From NCBI GenBank assembly GCA_036936605.1, contig JAUPFV010000005.1, positions 79,434,885 through 79,498,884 on the forward strand: a stretch of DNA of 64,000 nucleotides. The letters are read 5' to 3'. The stretch is from Limnanthes douglasii subsp. nivea (taxonomy: Eukaryota > Streptophyta > Magnoliopsida > Brassicales > Limnanthaceae). Each line of letters opens with the position of its first letter. Position 1 is the first letter of the stretch. This document shows, piece after piece, positions 57,860-64,000 of the stretch. A program made the translations under genes and the position numbers. The notes beneath the pieces were generated by a model. It made no database searches, was not told the DNA's origin, and saw only the letters and a program-made list of their open reading frames with translations.

Positions 57860-57909
57860 GCCTCGTTAAAACCTTCTTGGGCCAACAGGGTAGGAAAGAG
57901 TGCGTCATT
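57860..57909 (-). other. Conserved post-pol block, element E
   Basis: Plus reading GCCTCGTTAAAACCTTC ... AGGGTAGGAAAGAGTGCG, about 35 bp beyond the pol stop. Confidence 0.85.
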
Positions 57910-57942
57910 CAATAGTAAAAAAGCCAAAATACAAAGACAAAT

Positions 57943-60900
57943 CTATTCCCAATACAGCTTCAAATGTTATATATTTCACGGGTGTTGAAGCATCGTCCCT
58001 TGAAAATCGCAAAGGCGATAAGAACCTGGTTTTACCCTCTCAACAACCATATAAGGCCCTTCCTAATTTGGAGCCATTTTTCCAAGGCTCTTCTCCTTTG
58101 TATGCAAGAAAACGTTTCTCAACACTTTATCGCCTTCTTTAAATTCCTTTCTTTTCACCTTCAAATCATATATGTCCCTCATAAGAGTTTGGTAATGGGT
58201 TACATTTAGATGAGCTCGACCTCTTTTCTCCTCAATCAAATCTAAATTCTCCTTTTTAGCTTCATCATTGGATCTTTTAGAATATTGATTTATTCTAAAA
58301 GATGACATTGTAGATTCTATGGGGTTGACTGCATCCATTCCATATGTTAAGGCAAAGGGAGTTTCTTTTGTACCCTCCATGGGAGTTTTTCGATAAGACC
58401 AAAGCACCTATTGTAAATAATTTGGCCATTTTCCTGCTGCCCCTGTCAAGTTCTTCTTCAAGCCATCTAAAATTGTTCTGTTTGTCACCTCGACTTGTCC
58501 ATTAGCTTGAGGATGAAAAGGCATAAAAAACATTGCTGAATTCCTCTCGACCTACAATTTTGAAGTCATTTCTTTATTATTAAAATGAGGGTCATTATCT
58601 GTTATAATTATTCGAGGAACACCAAAACGAAAACAAATATTATTCAGAATAAACTTGATCACATCCTTTGCCTTTGTTCCAGATAGAGGTTCTGCCTCGG
58701 CCCATTTTGTAAAATAATCTACTTCTACAATTATCATTTGTCATCCTCCAGAAGCCATTGGCAAAGGCCTTACTAAATCAATCCCATATCTATCAAATGG
58801 TATAGCTCGGTTATAGACATGAGCGGTACTACTGGCCTATGAATAACATTAGCAAATCTTTGACAAGTATCACAACTTTGAACTAAATTTTTTGCTTCGT
58901 TCATGATTGTAGGCCAATAGAATCTCGCAAGTAAAACTCGTCGTGATAAATATTTAAACCCACAATGTATTGAACCTTCTCCATCATGCAATTCTGATAA
59001 TACCTCATGTGATTCTTGCTTGTCTAGACATCGTAACAATGGTCTACTTAATGCCTTCTTATACAATATTCCATCTAACACTAGGTATCTGAAGGCTTTA
59101 CCTCTCAATTTTATGTCCAAAATCGTATCATCTGGTAATGTTCCTTGAGTCAAAAAATTAAGAATATATGTTCGCCAATCTCCTCGAATTGCATTGGATG
59201 TGACAAAGAACTCATCTATACAATTGCACTGACTGGATTGAGTAACAATTGAAGGATTTTCTTGTAGCAAAATCCAAGGATATTCCTCCTTATAGGAAAT
59301 ATTTGCTAAAGAATCAGGCACCATGTTACTTCCTCGACCAATATATTCAACAACAACATCATCGAATAACAACATTAAATTCCGAAGTTCCGAAGATATA
59401 AAATCAAACGATCCTTTCTTGCCTCTGAAAATCCAGATACCTGATTTGCTAACAACTGAGAATCCGTTTCCAAACGTACTAAAGTTGCTCCACATATTTT
59501 TGCCAATATTAAACCTACCAAAGCAACTTTGTATTCAGCTTTTATGAGTCTGAATATTTTCACCACTCACTGTAGAAATCGGACAGGGGCAATTCGGACA
59601 AAAACCACCCACTGAACCATCCGAACTGGACTAAAGTATTAAAAGCTAATCACTTTTTGACTAAGCTAATTGATAATCTGCTTAATAAACTAATAGGTTT
59701 TTGAACTCAACCTGGTTTCATAAGTATGACCCGAAAGCCCATGTGGCCCATAATTAAGGGTATAAATACCCAACCACTTTCATTAAATGAGGGTCATGAA
59801 CATTTAATACAACCAGGCAGCTCAAATCTCTCACTACAAACCACTTAAACATTAAATACCTTTAAAACACCACAAAACACCTGACCAAACTACCCTCAGT
59901 TGAAAATAATCCACACCAAGCTTCATTATTCAAAGTGTGAAAACCAAATTTAATAGATTGAATCATCATTTCTCATGTTGGAGCTATCAGCTGAACCCCA
60001 TCACTACACCCTGAAATACTAGACCCTCCATCTATTCGAACAATCTACCTCAAATGAGCTGGCGCATTATCTTTACTTTCTTCCATATCCGATTTGCTCC
60101 AATGGAATTCATCAAAAAAATCTACCAATGCTTGTGCTTTAATTGCAGTTCGAGGTGTGAACAAAATATCATAGTCCTAATGCTAACAACAATCACCAAT
60201 GCTAACGCTAACTTTTCCAGTTTCAAATACCTCTTTTCTACTGCCACTAGACTTTTACTGATATACTACACTGGCTTCAGAAAACCTGAATCTTCACTTA
60301 TCAACACCGCGCTTAGTACAAAATCCAATACCGCAATGTACAAAAATAGCTTCTCTCCATTTCGAGATTTTGACAATATTTCCGGTGTTGATAATAAATT
60401 TTTTATATTTGTGAATGTTGCCTCACACTCAGATGTACATTCAAACCTGTTTGGTCCTCGTAAAACTTGAAAGAAAGGAAAGCATTTGTCAGAAAATCTA
60501 GAAATAAATTGGTTAAGTGCGACTAACCTTCATGTCAGAATTTGCACTTCTTTAATAAATCGAGGTAAATTCATCTCTATCAGGGCTTTCAACTGTTCTG
60601 GATCAGCTTCTATTCATCTTTCACTCATGACATAACCCAGAAACGTTCCTGACCGAACTCCGAAGGTGAACTTTTTAGGATTCAGCTTTAATCTGATTGC
60701 CCTCAAATTCAAAAATGCTTCCTCTAAATCCTCAAGATGCACATCTTCCTTCAAACTTTTTACCTCAATATCGTCTATATATACTTTTATATTTTTTCCG
60801 ATATGAGTATCAAAAGCCTTATTCATCAATCTTTGATAAGTGGCTCCAGCATTTTTCAATCCAAAGGACATAACCTTATAGAAATGCAACCTTCTATTAG

Positions 60901-63614
60901 TTATAAAGGTCGTACATTCTTCACCTTCAGATTTATAGCCAAACTATGACGAATCACCTCGATTGGTACTCCTGTTACATCCTCCGTTTTCCAAGCGAAA
61001 ACGTCCAAATTAGCAGATTAAATATCCAGCAGTTGCTAATGTCAAAATGGGGTCAGTAAGGTTCCGATACGAAGCACCCTTCCTTCCGAAAAAGTGAACT
61101 CCTCAATTTCTTCACTTACTGTTAAAGACCCTGGGGTTTCCCTCGGATCGTGAACTCTTTCTTCAACATCCGAGATTAACCCCTCTGACTATTATTCATG
61201 CATCAAATCTCCACTGTTGGCTCCTTGAATTCGAAGCGCAGTGGCATAACATTCTCTAGCTACCTTATGGTCGCTTCGAACGACCCTATCTCGATCCCCT
61301 ACTACATACTTGAAACATTAGTGAACTGTTGACACTACCCCATTCATTCTAGAAAGTCATGACCTTCCAAAAGTAGCGTTGTAGCTCGTGGGGTAGTCTA
61401 CCACCACAAAAAGCACCTGGACCTTCTTCTTGAACGGTCCTTTTCTTAAACTCACTTATCCATCGAATTCCCCAATCACACGACATGTTACGCCCGTAAA
61501 TCCTATAATTGTTCGTTCTGATTGAAAAATTTGAGGTGGAACTGTCATTCTATCATAATTTGATTTAAAAAGGACATTATCAGAACTACCAGTGTCAATA
61601 ATCACACGTCGAATTTCGATGCCAGCCACTTCTGCACCGATAACCACTGTGTATTTATGCGGCCCTGCTGTTCCTCGCAGATCATTTTCATCGAATATGA
61701 TGAAATGAATAGTGTTTTTTCCATACAAATGTGTAGACATTTTCCCTTCAATTTGAGTTGTCAGATTGACAACATGCCTCTTCCTCGAGCTATCAGAGTT
61801 GCCATTCATTGAATTGCCTTTAAAAATGGCTAACGACCCAATTTTTTTGCATAAATCTCACCCACACCCTCTTTTTAATTGGCTCTTTAACTGCCACCAA
61901 AATTAACTTGTTCAGATCATTCTCCACATATTCCGAAGAAGCATCAAATTCTTCAGCTTTCGATCTAAAATCATCAAATTCTCAGCTGGCGCAGCTGGAT
62001 TAGCCTTTGAAGTTGACGCTACATTTTTCAAACTGCTTCTTTGTGAATTCACATAAGTCAAGAGCTTCCCATTTTCGATCAAGATTTGAACTTCCTTTTT
62101 CAACGCAATGCAATCATTGGTATCATGTTCGATGTCTTCATGATACCTGCAGTATTTATTATTCCGCTCCTCCTTTGGCCTACTTATCAGAGTTGACTTC
62201 CTAAAATTTACGAATCTTTTGTTCTTATCAAAGATTACAGCCGCATTCTCTGTCAATTCAGCATAGTATTTTGGCTTAACCCATGGATTTGGCCTTGGCC
62301 TGTTATAGTTATAAGATGGAGCATGATTTGAATATCCACCAGTTCGAGGTGGCAAGTTGTTGTTCATGTGTCGTGTCTATTGATTACCATTCGAGGGTTG
62401 TCCTTGGTTATTGGCCATCTGACTCGAATTCTTTGAAGTACTAACAGGTCCTCTTCAGACCCTAGTTGACTCCTCAACCTTGATCTGATCCTCAACTTGA
62501 GCCATTAGGGCTCCAAAAGTTAGAGGTCAACTCTTTGTAGTTTCATTGGCCAGATCCCCTAGCAATAGACCTTGGCGAAAAACAGTCATCGCCATATTTT
62601 CTTCGCAATTATTCAAACTTGTTTTAGTCAGAACGAACCTCTTCGTATAATTCTTCAATTTCTCTCTAGTTGCCTGCTTGCACTGGATAATTGTATCCCC
62701 GTTTTCTCTCAGTTCCTTACTCCTCATAATTTTCCTTCGAAAAGAAGTGTAAAGATCCCTAAAGTTTGAGATGGATCCCCTTGGAATCCGGTTATATCAC
62801 TTTAAAGTCGTTCCTTTAAAATTCTGAAACAATGCACGACACACCAGCCGATTTTCATCTTCAAAATTCATCATGTTGTTCTTAAATTGTCAGATGTGAT
62901 CATCGGGATCTTGCATCCCATCGAACTTTTCAACCTTAGCAATGTCAACACACTTCAGAAGCATTATAGACCGAATCTCACTTTTCAATGAAGAGTTTCT
63001 CCAATCGACACCTTGCACAAACTGATCATCAGTTCCCATTACTGCATACAGATTTCTATCAGTCTCAACATACGGATTCGAAGTGTTCCTTTCACACCAC
63101 GTAGAACGAGAAAAATTATCCCTTTTAGATTTGTATTCCTTTTTATGCTTCCTCGACTGCTATCTATCCGGTTCCTCTTTCGAAGAATTCCTATATCTTT
63201 TAAAGCCTGAAGCAGAGCTTTTTACCTCTTCAACACTAGAGGTTACATACTTTTGCTTGTCGTTTTCCCTTTGCAAGAGAAATAACGCTCTTTAAGAGAT
63301 TCAAAATGCACTTTTTATGTTCATTTCTAGCTCGCCGATCATCACAATATCGATCAGATTGATCTCCCATATCAGCCTTCTCATTTTCTTGTCTCACCTT
63401 GGATTTGAGCTTCGCCGAGTAAATTTATTGTTCTCTTTGTTCTTATTTTTCGTTAAGCATGTTTATTTTGTCTAAAAGTTGATTTATACGCATCTCAATG
63501 TCTAAATTAGTTTGGATCGTAATTGATACATCCAGCTTGTTTTCATTTCTTTACAAATCATCTTCTAAAGTTTCCATCACCGATCAAAGTGACCGATTGT
63601 TTTCGGGATTCATT
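57943..63614 (-). pseudogene. gag-pol: gag-pol polyprotein of element E, multiply broken
   Basis: The start ATG at 63612-63614 gives MNPENN as in A, 71 bp from the primer-binding site. Recognisable pieces: gag (NCEENMAMTVFRQGL near 62600), zinc knuckle CRYHEDIEHDTNDC (about 62130), protease IDTGSSDNVLF (about 61590), RT with YIDD (about 60780), RNase H fragments (60470-60190), aRNase H split by a solo LTR, integrase zinc finger HDGEGSIHCGF...CDTCQRF (58990-58860), core (58737-58552) and C-terminal KEGDKVLRNVFLHTKEKS (about 58120). The stop after HLKLYWE is at 57943-57945. A deletion near 60930 joins RT motif sequence directly to the pre-RT segment, and another of about 120 bp lies near 60177. 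TAA at 61318-61320 matches the stop position in D. Confidence 0.88.
59542..59918 (+). mobile_element. Solo LTR of a D-like Tat family, nested in element E
   Basis: The 377-bp segment reads, on the minus strand, like the D LTR: TGGTGTGGATTA start, GAGCTGCCTGGTTG, GGGTATTTATACCC, and a GAGTC-type end. It is flanked by perfect five-base duplications AGCTT (59537-59541 and 59919-59923). Removing it restores the reading of the aRNase H region of E. Its orientation is opposite to D. No internal sequence remains, as expected from recombination between two LTRs. Confidence 0.92.
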
Positions 63615-63684
63615 ATATGGAATTCAAACGAAAATCAAGAAGATTGTACTAAAATTCGAACAGGAAAGTCACTGATTTTTAATC

Positions 63685-63703
63685 GTCCCCAGTGGAGTCG
63701 CCA
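63685..63703 (-). other. Primer-binding site of element E
   Basis: Minus reading TGGCGACTCCACTGGGGAC, three bases inside the 5' LTR. This matches, from memory, the type used by Ogre-like elements (probably tRNA-Arg); not verified here. Confidence 0.85.
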
Positions 63704-63706
63704 CTT

Positions 63707-63998
63707 TGGTGAGTTCAGTTCTTAAGAATATTGTCTTAGGAAAACGTAATATGTGAGTTCTAGAGAGAGAGTTTTTAGAGAGAGAAAGTCAGAGCACAAT
63801 TGAATTGGATAAAAAAAAGGATTCAACTTCTTTATTAGTTCAGCCTTGCCCTTTATATAGAGGCGCTAACACTCAACTTCAAACTGAAAAACGATTACAT
63901 AAAAGAGGGTAAATTACCATTAGTCCTCAATAGTATTACATAGTAAACTAAACTTATATTATTTACATTTTAGTTCTTAAATTCCTACTTTCATATCA
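63707..63998 (-). repeat. Right (5') LTR of element E
   Basis: TGGTGAGTTC...TCATATCA, 292 bp, ending two bases before the window edge. Shorter than the left LTR through small deletions in the GA tract and near the 3' part. Confidence 0.92.
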
Positions 63999-64000
63999 AC

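Larger units (their letters stand above)
53459..63998 (-). mobile_element. Element E: Tat-lineage Ty3/gypsy retrotransposon, both LTRs present
   Basis: About 10.5 kb with LTRs of 303 bp (53459-53761) and 292 bp (63707-63998), primer-binding site, gag-pol, conserved block, about 36-bp repeats, antisense aORF and a minus-strand purine tract (CTAGGGGGCTAC) beside the left LTR. Same family as A. The LTRs differ at roughly a tenth of sites, so it is older than D. A solo LTR of a D-like family (59542-59918) interrupts its aRNase H region. Internal deletions near 60177 and 60930 remove parts of RNase H and the N-terminal half of RT, so it could only move with help from another element. Confidence 0.93.

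Noticed and set aside
1..64000. CRISPR array, bacterial operon, rRNA or organellar insert
   Set aside because: No regularly spaced repeats with unique spacers, no ribosome-binding-site-led gene strings and no rRNA or plastid gene sequence were seen.

Overview
This window is nuclear DNA of a flowering plant, most likely a eudicot. It carries one intact intron-containing cytochrome P450 gene of the cytokinin-hydroxylase (CYP735A) type, tRNA-derived SINEs, a Mutator-like transposase remnant, a plant-mobile-domain pseudogene and a dense set of nested Ty3/gypsy LTR retrotransposons. About 70 percent of the sequence is retrotransposon. No rRNA, CRISPR, bacterial or organellar feature is visible.

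Layout. 1-4139: AT-rich intergenic DNA with two copies of one SINE family and an eight-unit 54-bp tandem repeat. 4140-12415: element A, a minus-strand Tat-type Ty3/gypsy element that has lost its 3' end. 12416-14739: AT-rich spacer with an old internal duplication. 14740-17324: the P450 gene, minus strand, five exons, 532 codons, no visible lesion. 17430-24895: spacer with a Mutator-like transposase fragment, a convergent plant-mobile-domain pseudogene, a stray copy of the P450 promoter, an unassigned stretch and a local duplication. 24896-34937: element B, a plus-strand Tat-type element with gag-pol and antisense gene but no recognisable 3' LTR. 34955-38990: element C, a badly decayed minus-strand Tat remnant. 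39010-41030 and 51426-52180: a decayed plus-strand chromovirus-type element split by element D. 41031-51425: element D, a complete minus-strand Tat element with 407-bp LTRs and AAACT target duplications. 53459-63998: element E, a complete minus-strand Tat element of the same family as A, containing a solo LTR of a D-like family.

How the parts work together. A, B, D and E share one plan: LTR, primer-binding site, gag, protease, reverse transcriptase, RNase H, a second archaeal-type RNase H, integrase, a conserved block of about 45 bp, short tandem repeats in A, B and E, and then a long gene on the opposite strand (aORF) ending near the 3' LTR. In all four copies the antisense gene carries a GT-AG intron at the same place and in the same phase. 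In B and D it also has a G-box-like palindrome upstream. Because the intron lies on the strand opposite to the genomic RNA, it would not be spliced out during retrotransposition. This antisense, intron-bearing gene is the most interesting system in the window.

All gag-pol and aORF copies here carry stop codons or frameshifts, so none looks able to move by itself today. Functional statements about them refer to the ancestral family.
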